Shown here piece by piece: positions 25,031 to 32,039 of a stretch of 35,059 nucleotides of DNA. Each line of letters starts with the position of its first letter. The stretch's first letter is position 1. The notes under the pieces were generated by a model. The model searched no databases. It saw only the letters and a list, made by a program, of their open reading frames with translations, and was not told the DNA's origin. The stretch is from an uncultured Clostridia bacterium. GTDB taxonomy: Bacteria; Bacillota; Clostridia; Oscillospirales; Acutalibacteraceae. Both the position numbers and the translations under genes were made by a program. The stretch covers positions 1-35,059 of the forward strand of contig CAMHMN010000026.1 in assembly GCA_946186245.1 (NCBI GenBank), written 5' to 3'.

Positions 25031-26161
25031 TCATTCTTCCGCAATTGCCTTGGAAGGATCGAAGCGTTCGAAGGCCTTCTTGGCTTCGTTCCAGAGGGCG
25101 TCCTTCCCCGCGCCGGCGAGCTTGACGAGCGAATTCAGAATGTCGCTCTGCACATCGGGGTCGATTTGTGACGCCGCTTTGAGAATGGCGTTGTAGGACA
25201 CCCATTTGTTGGCGTTGAGCTCGGTGAGGGTGGTGGCTCCCGACGCCTCGATCGCGTCGAACACGGCGGAAACGACTGCTTCCTTCTGTTCGTCCTCCAG
25301 AGAATCCAGCCACAGTCTGACGGTTTCGTCCAGAAACGCGCTGGAAGCGGAAATCCTGCCCACTTCCTCGAAATGGTCGCATCTGACCCGCCAGGTGTAG
25401 AAGCCGTGCTGTGAAATGCCCTTTGCCGTGCTTCTGACGACCTTTGTTTTTTCCTTGCCGGAGAGCATGATGCCGACGATGGAGGAATCGGGAATCAGTT
25501 TCAGCGTCCTGTCGAGAATTGCCTTGTACTGCTCGGAATCGGTCACATTTTTTCTGAATCCCGGTCCGTCGTTGGAGTAGATCTCGATGATGCGGGTGTC
25601 CCGCATATGCTCGTCGCAGAAAGCAGCGCCGTACATGGCGAAGTTGCCGCCCTTGGAATGGCCTCCCAATCGCAGGGGGCAGGCGGTGCAGGAGCAAAGC
25701 CTGTCGATATAGGCGACGGCTTCATCCTGTCCCGGCGTGCTGCTCATGAAGGTGAAGTTGAAATCCTCCCGCCAGCCGGCGAGGGTATCGTCAGTGCCGC
25801 AGAATCCGACATAGGCGGTGCCGTCTCCCAGCATGAAGGTCGCGCAGGAGAACTGCACCTGGTCATCCTGCGAAACGTAATGGAAATAGCCTCCCACTCT
25901 CACTCTTTCAAAGCGTTTGCAGGACACGATTTTTTTCAGCAATATCTTGGGGTCGTTGATGACATAGGACTGGTCGTAGCCCAGTTGGAGGTATCTTTTG
26001 CAGAGCTTTTTCAGCGACACATCAAAGACAAAATCCTCCGGAACGATGTCCTTCATGTCAAGGTAGGCAAGGGAAGCGAAGATCAGGTTGTCGACCTCAT
26101 TAAAGGGTCGTTCGGCAAAGGTCAGATCGCCGCGCATTTCCAGATAGTGCAGAATATTCAT
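25031..26161 (-). CDS. DUF2974 (Mbeg1-like) alpha/beta-hydrolase family protein
   Basis: 376 residues from the ATG at 26159-26161, which follows GGGAGGAG; an in-frame start 19 codons earlier lacks a site. The opening MNILHYLEMRGDLTFAERPF and NEVDNLIFASLAYLD are typical of DUF2974. A lipase-like nucleophile elbow GGHSKGGN (GxSxG) follows FCGTDDTLAGWREDFNF. It has no signal peptide, so it is probably cytoplasmic. Related proteins are predicted hydrolases of unknown substrate. It is the first gene of a three-gene unit with a LytTR regulator and DUF3021 protein, and is transcribed from an extended -10 promoter. Confidence 0.85.
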   Translation of the reverse strand: MNILHYLEMRGDLTFAERPFNEVDNLIFASLAYLDMKDIVPEDFVFDVSLKKLCKRYLQLGYDQSYVINDPKILLKKIVSCKRFERVRVGGYFHYVSQDDQVQFSCATFMLGDGTAYVGFCGTDDTLAGWREDFNFTFMSSTPGQDEAVAYIDRLCSCTACPLRLGGHSKGGNFAMYGAAFCDEHMRDTRIIEIYSNDGPGFRKNVTDSEQYKAILDRTLKLIPDSSIVGIMLSGKEKTKVVRSTAKGISQHGFYTWRVRCDHFEEVGRISASSAFLDETVRLWLDSLEDEQKEAVVSAVFDAIEASGATTLTELNANKWVSYNAILKAASQIDPDVQSDILNSLVKLAGAGKDALWNEAKKAFERFDPSKAIAEE

Positions 26162-26254
26162 TCCTGATTCTCCTCCCGATGAATACGAATTGACGGATTG
26201 TCTGATTTTGATTGACAACTAGCATCAGAGCCCTGTAATGATTGACTCAGCTAT

Positions 26255-26263
26255 ATTATACCA
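26255..26263 (-). promoter_or_regulatory. Extended -10 promoter of the DUF2974 unit
   Basis: Minus strand TGGTATAAT, about 95 bases before the start codon. The -35 region is poor (TTTATT at 17 bases), which the TGG extension would compensate. Confidence 0.5.
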
Positions 26264-26293
26264 TACGGTTTGCCAAAAATAAATAGTGTACAT

Positions 26294-26342
26294 AAAAAAA
26301 GCGGCGTTGTTTCCGATCAAGTCACGGAGCGGAAACAACGCC
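26294..26342 (-). terminator. Terminator of the nfn operon
   Basis: Minus strand 13-bp stem GGCGTTGTTTCCG with CGGAAACAACGCC, then GCTTTTTTT, shortly after the nfnB stop. Confidence 0.92.
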
Positions 26343-26365
26343 TCATCATATTGGAAAATATTGAA

Positions 26366-27781
26366 TTATTTTGCGGACAGATATTCGTCGATGGCCTTGG
26401 CGGCGGTCTTGCCTGCGCCCATTGCCAGAATGACGGTAGCCGCGCCTGTTACCGCGTCGCCGCCGGCGTAAACGCCTTCGCGGGAGGTAAGGCCGGTGGC
26501 TTCCTCGACCACGATGCCGCCCTTTCTGTTGACTTCAAGGCCTTCAGTGGTGGATTTGATGAGCGGGTTGGGGGAAGTGCCGATGGCGATGATCACGCAG
26601 TCCACATCCAGCACGAATTCCGAACCCGGCACCTCGACCGGACTTCTTCTGCCGGAAGCGTCCGGCTCGCCGAGTTCCATCCTGATGCATTCCATGCCGG
26701 TGACGAAGCCGTTGCGGGGATCGCGGCGGTCGTCGGGATTTTCAAAGCCGATGATCCTGGTCGGGTTGTTGAGGAGCTTGAATTCAATGCCCTCTTCCAT
26801 CGCGTGCTCGACTTCCTCCTTGCGGGCGGGAAGCTCTTCCAGGCTGCGGCGATAGACGATGTAGACCTTTTCCGCGCCCATGCGGAGGGCGGTTCTCGCC
26901 GCGTCCATGGCCACGTTGCCGCCGCCGACGACAGCGACCTTCTTGGCGTGCATGATGGGAGTGGTGGAATCCGACTTGTATGCCTTCATCAGATTGCTGC
27001 GGGTGAGGAATTCGTTGGCGGAATAGACGCCCTTCAGGCTCTCGCCCGGAATGTTCATGAATCTGGGCAGGCCTGCGCCGGAACCGATGAACACCGCTTC
27101 GTAGCCCATTTCAAAAAGCTCGTCGACGGTAAGCGTCTTGCCGATGACGACATTGGTTTCCACATCCACGCCCAATGCCTTGAGGGTGTCGACTTCCTTC
27201 TGCACGATGCTCTTGGGCAGACGGAATTCCGGAATGCCGTAAACCAGCACGCCTCCGGCCAGGTGGAGTGCTTCAAAGACCGTAACCTTGTAGCCCAGCT
27301 TGGCAAGATCACCCGCGCAGGTCAGACCGGAGGGACCGGAACCGACAATGGCAACCTTGTGGCCGTTCTGTTCGGGCAGTTTGGGAGCTTCGGTGCAATG
27401 GCTGTTGTGCCAGTCCGCGACGAATCTCTCCAGACGGCCGATGCCGACCGCCTCGCCCTTGATGCCTCTGACACACTTGCTCTCGCACTGTGTTTCCTGC
27501 GGACATACTCTGCCGCAGACGGCGGGAAGGGAGGATGATTTGTTGATCACCTGATAGGCGCCCTCGAAGTCAAGCTCTCTTACCCTGGCGATGAATTCGG
27601 GTATATGTACATTCACCGGGCAGCCGCTGACACAGGGCATATTCTTGCAGTTGAGGCATCTTGCCGCCTCGTCGAGAGCCGTGGCTTCGTCGTAGCCCAG
27701 CGCAACCTCCTTGAAATTGCGTCCTCTTTCGACGGGATCCTGCACCGGCATGGGATTCTTTTTGAGTGACATATTTGGCAT
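26366..27781 (-). CDS. nfnB: NfnB/GltA-type flavoprotein subunit (ferredoxin:NADP+ oxidoreductase large subunit)
   Basis: 471 residues. N-terminal Fe-S region: CLNCKNMPCVSGCPV (about 42-56) and CGRVCPQETQCESKC, binding two [4Fe-4S] clusters. FAD site VAIVGSGPSGLTCAGDLAKLG, NADPH site KVAVVGGGNVAMDAARTALR, and a C-terminal second FAD segment ending GVYAGGDAVTGAATVILAMG. The family includes the glutamate synthase small subunit and NfnB. NfnB is preferred because an NfnA-like reductase gene lies upstream in the same operon and no glutamate synthase large subunit is present. The Nfn complex couples NADH and reduced ferredoxin oxidation to reduction of NADP+ by electron bifurcation. Start ATG follows AAGGA. 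A leucine-rich-repeat gene separates it from nfnA. Confidence 0.88.
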   Translation of the reverse strand: MPNMSLKKNPMPVQDPVERGRNFKEVALGYDEATALDEAARCLNCKNMPCVSGCPVNVHIPEFIARVRELDFEGAYQVINKSSSLPAVCGRVCPQETQCESKCVRGIKGEAVGIGRLERFVADWHNSHCTEAPKLPEQNGHKVAIVGSGPSGLTCAGDLAKLGYKVTVFEALHLAGGVLVYGIPEFRLPKSIVQKEVDTLKALGVDVETNVVIGKTLTVDELFEMGYEAVFIGSGAGLPRFMNIPGESLKGVYSANEFLTRSNLMKAYKSDSTTPIMHAKKVAVVGGGNVAMDAARTALRMGAEKVYIVYRRSLEELPARKEEVEHAMEEGIEFKLLNNPTRIIGFENPDDRRDPRNGFVTGMECIRMELGEPDASGRRSPVEVPGSEFVLDVDCVIIAIGTSPNPLIKSTTEGLEVNRKGGIVVEEATGLTSREGVYAGGDAVTGAATVILAMGAGKTAAKAIDEYLSAK

Positions 27782-27844
27782 GCTAAATACATTCCTTTCG
27801 GTTATTTTATTCGCACGTTATCGTTGAATTGAGAAGATAATTTG

Positions 27845-29203
27845 TTATTTGATCTTTCTGCCGACTTCCTCGGTTCCTACTGTGAAGTCATCCCAATGGT
27901 TGTAGCTCCGTATGGTCATCCAATTCCTGAAAGCACGCCGCACCGCTATTCCTTTGGGAGAATTGCGCCATATGCCCTTGGTGACATAGGTGCCTCTGTC
28001 AATGGTGCAGCCGGGAAGATCCTGCTGCAGCTCTTCCCATGTATAATCATCCAGATTGACCAGCTTGGTGTAAAGCAGATTCAGCTTTTTGCAATTGGCA
28101 AGCGCCTTGATGTTTTTTACGCTGCCGTCGTTGTTGATCATGAGTCTTTCCAGCTCGGGACAGCTGCCCAGGGGAGAAAGATCGTTGATCTGCGGACAAT
28201 TGTAGACTTCCAGGGCATGGAGGTGTTTGAGATTGGCCAAAGGCTCCAGGGTGTCCATTTTGTTCTCGGCGATGATCAGCACTTCCAGATGGGTGAGCTT
28301 GCCGATCAGCGTGATGTCGGACAGATGATTGTGCCCCAGATCCAGCGCCCTTAGCTCCGTGCAGTAGGCCAGCAGAGGATACAGCTCCTTCTCGTCAAAT
28401 GTCATGCGCTGACCCACGCCCACCAGCGTGGAGAACACCCTGATATCGGTGCGCGCCTGCCACCTGCCGAATTCCACCAGCCACACAATGCTTGTGTCCG
28501 GGAAGGCTTTGTTCAGCCTGTCAACATCCTCATCCGGCACGGCAATATCGCCCAGATAAATGTCCTTTACATTCGGGAAGAACCGCAGCACGTTGTAGAA
28601 TTCGGAGATATCCGTGATGGAATCCGAGCTGAAATCGAATTTTTTAGATTTTGCATGGATCGGCTTTCCGTAAAGCGTGCCGCTGAAAACGCAGCGACAG
28701 CCGGAGTCGGGTTTTCTGAACGGCTCCGTCGCATCGTAAAGCTCGTCGCAGAGCGGATAATCGGAAGCGTCAACGGATTTCAGATGGGTGAGATATTGGA
28801 TGTTGCCGAGTTCGGACTTGGGAATATCCGGGGTGAGCGCAAGCTCTGCAATATCGTCCGGATAATAATTTCCGCCGACCGGGACACTCCACCTGATACG
28901 GCAGTCAGGCAGCGCGGCGTGAATCGCGTCGTATTGCGCCGGCGTAATGCCTGTATCGGTGAGGTTGGCATTCTTCAGCCCGGTGAGCTTCAGGAGCTTG
29001 TCAACCTGATCCGACAGATCCTTGCCGGAAAGATCGATCTCGCTCACCGTCAGCTCATATTCCACGCCGTCGAAGACAACCGTGCTGAGCGTTTTTTTGA
29101 GATTCCATTCCGCCCATATCAGCAGGCAGATAATAATAAGCGACAAATAGCAAACGATGATTTCTTTTGTAAAGCCGAAAAAGGCTTTTTTGTAGTCTGT
29201 CAT
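27845..29203 (-). CDS. Membrane-anchored leucine-rich-repeat protein inside the nfn operon
   Basis: 452 residues. One N-terminal membrane helix (EIIVCYLSLIIICLLIWAEW, about 14-33), which would place the remainder outside the cytoplasm. The rest consists of leucine-rich-repeat-like units: an early set (about 50-220, LSGKDLSDQVDKLLKLTGLK, FFPNVKDIYLGDIAVPDEDV) and a clearer run at about 285-390 (LRALDLGHNHLSDITLIGKL, HLEVLIIAENKMDTLEPLA, ELERLMINNDGSVKNIKAL). The C-terminal 60 residues are not repetitive. LRR proteins bind protein partners; no enzyme motif is seen. The ATG has GAGGTG upstream. Spacing is 24 bases after nfnA and 63 bases before nfnB, with no terminator in either gap, so it is probably cotranscribed. 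A functional link to the Nfn complex is not evident. Confidence 0.82.
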   Translation of the reverse strand: MTDYKKAFFGFTKEIIVCYLSLIIICLLIWAEWNLKKTLSTVVFDGVEYELTVSEIDLSGKDLSDQVDKLLKLTGLKNANLTDTGITPAQYDAIHAALPDCRIRWSVPVGGNYYPDDIAELALTPDIPKSELGNIQYLTHLKSVDASDYPLCDELYDATEPFRKPDSGCRCVFSGTLYGKPIHAKSKKFDFSSDSITDISEFYNVLRFFPNVKDIYLGDIAVPDEDVDRLNKAFPDTSIVWLVEFGRWQARTDIRVFSTLVGVGQRMTFDEKELYPLLAYCTELRALDLGHNHLSDITLIGKLTHLEVLIIAENKMDTLEPLANLKHLHALEVYNCPQINDLSPLGSCPELERLMINNDGSVKNIKALANCKKLNLLYTKLVNLDDYTWEELQQDLPGCTIDRGTYVTKGIWRNSPKGIAVRRAFRNWMTIRSYNHWDDFTVGTEEVGRKIK

Positions 29204-29227
29204 CGGTCAGGCACCTCTGAATGCGGC

Positions 29228-30070
29228 TTATTGTACTTCCTTCTTAAAAAGGTTGCAGACGTGCTCTCTCTGCTCCTGCTCGAATGTGCGGTACATCATT
29301 CCGCGGCTCATGGCCTCGTCAAAATCCACCTCGAAGCCGTCGAATTCGGGGCCGTCCACGCAGGCGAATTTTGTCTTGCCGCCGACGGTCAGACGGCAGC
29401 CGCCGCACATGCCCGTGCCGTCGATCATGATGGGATTCATGGAAACGATGGTCTTGATACCGAAGGGCTTGGTGGTGAGGGTGACGAATTTCATCATGAT
29501 CAGCGGACCGATGGCGATGACCTCGTCGTACTGCTCGCCTTCTTCGATCAGGCGTTTGAGGGGAACGGTGACAACGCCCTGCTCGCCGTAGCTGCCGTCG
29601 TCGGTCATGATGATCAGCTTGTCGGAAGCGGCCTTGAATTCATCCTCGAGAATAAGCAGGTCTTTATTGCGGAAGCCGATGATGGAATGCACTTCGCAGC
29701 CCAGCTCGTGCAGCTTCTGCGCGACGGGAAGGGCAATGGCGCAGCCCACGCCGCCGCCGACAATGGCGACCTTCTTCAGACCCTCGGTGTGAGTGGCTTT
29801 GCCCAGAGGGCCGACGAAATCCTGAATGAAATCGCCCTCTTTCTTGTGATTCAGCAGTTCGGTGGAAGCGCCGACGATCTGGAATATGATCTTGACGGTG
29901 CCTTTTTCCTTGTCGCAGCCGGCGACGGTGAGCGGAATTCTCTCGCCGTCCTCATCGACGCGCAGGATGATGAACTGACCCGGCTGTGCCTTTCTGGCGA
30001 CCAGCGGAGCCTCAACGTCCATCATGGTGACGGTGGGATTAAGCTCCCTTTTTGATATGATCTTGTACAT
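29228..30070 (-). CDS. nfnA: NfnA-type ferredoxin:NADP+ oxidoreductase small subunit
   Basis: 280 residues, the size of NfnA/SudB. A FAD-binding ferredoxin-reductase domain (residues 1-100, with QPGQFIILRVDEDGERIPLT) and a nucleotide-binding domain (KKVAIVGGGVGCAIALPVAQ) are followed by the [2Fe-2S] cluster region: GTGMCGGCRLTVGGKTKFAC plus VDGPEFDG. This subunit takes electrons from NADH to the bifurcating FAD of NfnB. Start ATG follows GGGAGG. It is the first gene of the operon nfnA-LRR-nfnB, with an extended -10 promoter upstream. Dihydroorotate dehydrogenase electron-transfer subunit is a related possibility, but the pairing with nfnB argues against it. Confidence 0.9.
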   Translation of the reverse strand: MYKIISKRELNPTVTMMDVEAPLVARKAQPGQFIILRVDEDGERIPLTVAGCDKEKGTVKIIFQIVGASTELLNHKKEGDFIQDFVGPLGKATHTEGLKKVAIVGGGVGCAIALPVAQKLHELGCEVHSIIGFRNKDLLILEDEFKAASDKLIIMTDDGSYGEQGVVTVPLKRLIEEGEQYDEVIAIGPLIMMKFVTLTTKPFGIKTIVSMNPIMIDGTGMCGGCRLTVGGKTKFACVDGPEFDGFEVDFDEAMSRGMMYRTFEQEQREHVCNLFKKEVQ

Positions 30071-30125
30071 GTGATTTCCTCCCTGAAAAGAGTGAATAAT
30101 TTTCTTAAAAAGAATTGTACTTTTT

Positions 30126-30134
30126 ATTATATCA
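30126..30134 (-). promoter_or_regulatory. Extended -10 promoter of the nfn operon
   Basis: Minus strand TGATATAAT, about 55 bases before nfnA. No convincing -35 at 16-18 bases. Confidence 0.5.
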
Positions 30135-30264
30135 TACGCTCGCGGAAAATGGAATAAAAAATTGCAACAAATTCAAGAAATAATTTCATGGATAACTGGA
30201 ATTTTTTTCAAAAACCCGCCGTTTCCGCATATTTATGCATTTTTGCACTATGCTTATGCATCAT

Positions 30265-30308
30265 CGCAAAAACAGCGGGAACGCCCTCGAAACCGAAGCC
30301 GTTCCCGC
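30265..30308 (-). terminator. Terminator downstream of the carbohydrate-binding protein gene
   Basis: Minus strand GCGGGAACG pairs with CGTTCCCGC, followed by TGTTTTTGCG. It lies 100 bases past the stop, with a repeat-like segment in between. Confidence 0.65.
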
Positions 30309-30320
30309 ATATTTTAATCC

Positions 30321-30407
30321 AAGGGCGAAGCCCTTCCGACATTATTATCTATTATCTGTTCTTTATTCTCTATTATCTTAGCGAGCGAACGAATGTGAGC
30401 GAGTGCT
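30321..30407 (-). repeat. Diverged dispersed repeat at the 3' end of the carbohydrate-binding gene (copy D)
   Basis: Holds the palindrome AAGGGCGAAGCCCTT (30321-30335), ATTATTATCTATTATC tracts and, read on the minus strand, CGCTCACATTCGTTCGCTCG, which resembles CGCTCGCATTCGCTCGC at 31987-32003. Similar ATTATTCTCT-type tracts occur at 4293-4330 and 33960-33970, also near gene ends. Confidence 0.45.
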
Positions 30408-30408
30408 T

Positions 30409-31722
30409 TTATCCTCTCCGTCCGCCGTCCATTCTGCCGCCGCGGCCGCCGTTCATGTTGCCGCCGAAGCCGCCTCTGCCTCCCATCATCTGATTGGGAA
30501 TTTCGGTGACCTGCTGGCCGTTGCAATAGATGGTACCGCCGTTGAACTGGGCTGTGCCGTCGTAGTCAAAGGTGGAATTGCCCGTCACGCTGATGGTGCC
30601 GCCGTTGACGATGATATCGCCGTTGGAGTCGATGCCGTCGGTGTCGCCCGCGCTCATGGTGATGTTGAGGGTGCCGCCGTTGAATTCAACGGTGGGCGTG
30701 TAGGCGGTGGATTTCCTGGCGGCGTTGATGCCGTCATCCCAGCTGGAAAGATCGAATGTGCCGTTGTTGATTCTGATATAGGTGCCTTCGATGCATTCCG
30801 CGGCGCTGATGGTAAATTGACCTCCGTCGATCTGCACTAAGGATGTGGCGTGAATGCCGTCGTCACCCACATTCAGGGAGAAGCTGCCGCCGCCGATGTA
30901 GATAGTGCCGAGGGTATCGTCGTCCTCATTCTCGGCGTGAAGTCCATCTGTGCCTGCCTTGACGGTGAAGGTGCCGTCGGCAATGCGGATGGAATCGTTG
31001 GCTTCGATGGCCTTGGAAGCAGCGGTGATTTGGTAGGTGCCGCCGGTGATCTTGAGGTCGTCCTTGCCGACAATGCCGTTGTCGGTGGAGCTGACCGTGA
31101 GGGAGCCGGTGCCGTTGAGGGTGAGATCGTCCTTGGAGAAGATCACGCCGTCGGTGTTGGTATCGCCGTCCGCGGTGAATTTGCCTGTGACCGAGAGGGT
31201 ATTGTCGCCGGTCAGGGTGACAAATACCTTGTCGGCGTTTTTGACGTAAATGCAGGGTGCGTCGGAATTGGTGATGCTCACGCCGTCCAGCACAATCTGC
31301 ACCTTATCTTCGTCGCCCGCGTCCACAAGAATGGTGCAGCCTTCCGCGCTGCCTGTGACGTGATAAACACCGGCTTTGGAGATGGTGATATTCTTGCCGG
31401 ATGTCAGGGCAATCTCCTTTGCTTCGCTGAGATCGGCGGTCTGTGTCAGGTCGCGCTCCGTAAAGAGATCGTCCGCCGACAGTCCTCCGCCGTTGGATTT
31501 GGATGTGGCGGAAACCGAAACTTCCTCATCGTTTGCCAGCGTGACCACCGATGTGGAAGTGTTGGATGTGCCGGAAACCGACCTGCTTCCGTTCGCCGCA
31601 CAGCCCGACAAGGGCATGGCAAGCAGATTCACGGCCAGCAGCGCCGCAATATATATCCGGATGATCTTTTTCTTATCGTTTTCAGCCTTGATAATCTTTT
31701 CCATATTTTCTGCGTTTTTCAT
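30409..31722 (-). CDS. Carbohydrate-binding beta-helix lipoprotein (Cthe_2159-like)
   Basis: 437 residues from the ATG at 31720-31722 after AGGAGG. A hydrophobic segment ending in the lipobox LSGC follows a long charged N-terminus of about 25 residues, so it is probably a lipoprotein. The main part (about 95-410) is a series of short Gly/Asp-rich beta strands: KNITISKAGVYHVTGSAEG, VQIVLDGVSITNSDAPCIY, SKDDLTLNGTGSLTVSS, GKDDLKITGGTYQITAASKA and more, the pattern of right-handed parallel beta-helix, Ca-binding, polysaccharide-binding proteins. The end is a Gly/Arg/Met/Asn-rich tail (GGRGGFGGNMNGGRGG). Family members bind acidic polysaccharides and occur with polyphosphate/CotH modules regulated by two-component systems; these partners are not in the window. 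Confidence 0.85.
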   Translation of the reverse strand: MKNAENMEKIIKAENDKKKIIRIYIAALLAVNLLAMPLSGCAANGSRSVSGTSNTSTSVVTLANDEEVSVSATSKSNGGGLSADDLFTERDLTQTADLSEAKEIALTSGKNITISKAGVYHVTGSAEGCTILVDAGDEDKVQIVLDGVSITNSDAPCIYVKNADKVFVTLTGDNTLSVTGKFTADGDTNTDGVIFSKDDLTLNGTGSLTVSSTDNGIVGKDDLKITGGTYQITAASKAIEANDSIRIADGTFTVKAGTDGLHAENEDDDTLGTIYIGGGSFSLNVGDDGIHATSLVQIDGGQFTISAAECIEGTYIRINNGTFDLSSWDDGINAARKSTAYTPTVEFNGGTLNITMSAGDTDGIDSNGDIIVNGGTISVTGNSTFDYDGTAQFNGGTIYCNGQQVTEIPNQMMGGRGGFGGNMNGGRGGRMDGGRRG

Positions 31723-31828
31723 AATATTGCCTCCTGTCAAAGCGATGTTGATTTGCCTTTTGTGGATGGGCTTTCGCTTTTGATGGCTTTATTATAAAAA
31801 CCGAACCTTTAGTCAACTTAAAACGATT

Positions 31829-31847
31829 TGTGAAGATTAGGTGAAGT
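31829..31847 (-). promoter_or_regulatory. Tandem TTCAC boxes upstream of the carbohydrate-binding gene
   Basis: Minus strand TTCACCTAATCTTCAC: two TTCAC half sites 11 bases apart (GTGAA at 31830-31834 and 31841-31845 on the plus strand), the spacing used by OmpR/PhoB-type regulators. They lie upstream of a TTGACT and a TATAAT (31789-31816 area), whose 14-base spacing is too short for an efficient unaided promoter, which suits activator control. Confidence 0.45.
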
Positions 31848-31857
31848 AAAAATTAAA

Positions 31858-31914
31858 AACGGGGTCGGGCGGATTCGGATATCATTCCTTTTCCGAATTC
31901 GCCTGACCCCGTTG
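31858..31914 (-). terminator. Large hairpin, probable terminator of the E2-like operon
   Basis: Minus strand AACGGGGTCAGGCGAATTCGG pairs (two small mismatches) with CCGAATCCGCCCGACCCCGTT, then TTTAATTTTTAC. It lies 125 bases beyond the stop of the E2-like gene with repeat sequence between. Confidence 0.65.
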
Positions 31915-31918
31915 AATG

Positions 31919-32030
31919 ATGCAGTGCGTTGCGGCGAGGGACGCTGCCCTTGACCCGCGAGGAGGTCCAGACCCCCTCGACTCCCGCGCTCGCATTCGCT
32001 CGCTTTATTAGCGCTGCGCTATGCCTTTTT
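31919..32030 (+). repeat. Dispersed intergenic repeat at the 3' end of the E2-like gene (copy C)
   Basis: Begins GCAGTGCGTTGCGGCGAGGG, which matches the minus-strand end of copy A2 (9431-9450) at 19 of 20 bases. It continues with GGACGCTGCCC, GGAGGTCCAGACC, CCCTCGACTCCCGC and CGCTCGC repeats and ends TTAGCGCTGCGCTATGCC, the counterpart of the GGCGCTGCGCGCTTTCC ends of copies A1 and B. It stops 10 bases before the stop codon of the E2-like gene. Confidence 0.65.
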
Positions 32031-32039
32031 CTTTTTTTA

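Noticed and set aside
26366-27781. Glutamate synthase small subunit (gltD) as the primary call
   Set aside because: The family fits, but there is no large subunit in the window and an NfnA-type partner gene is in the same operon, so NfnB is the better name.
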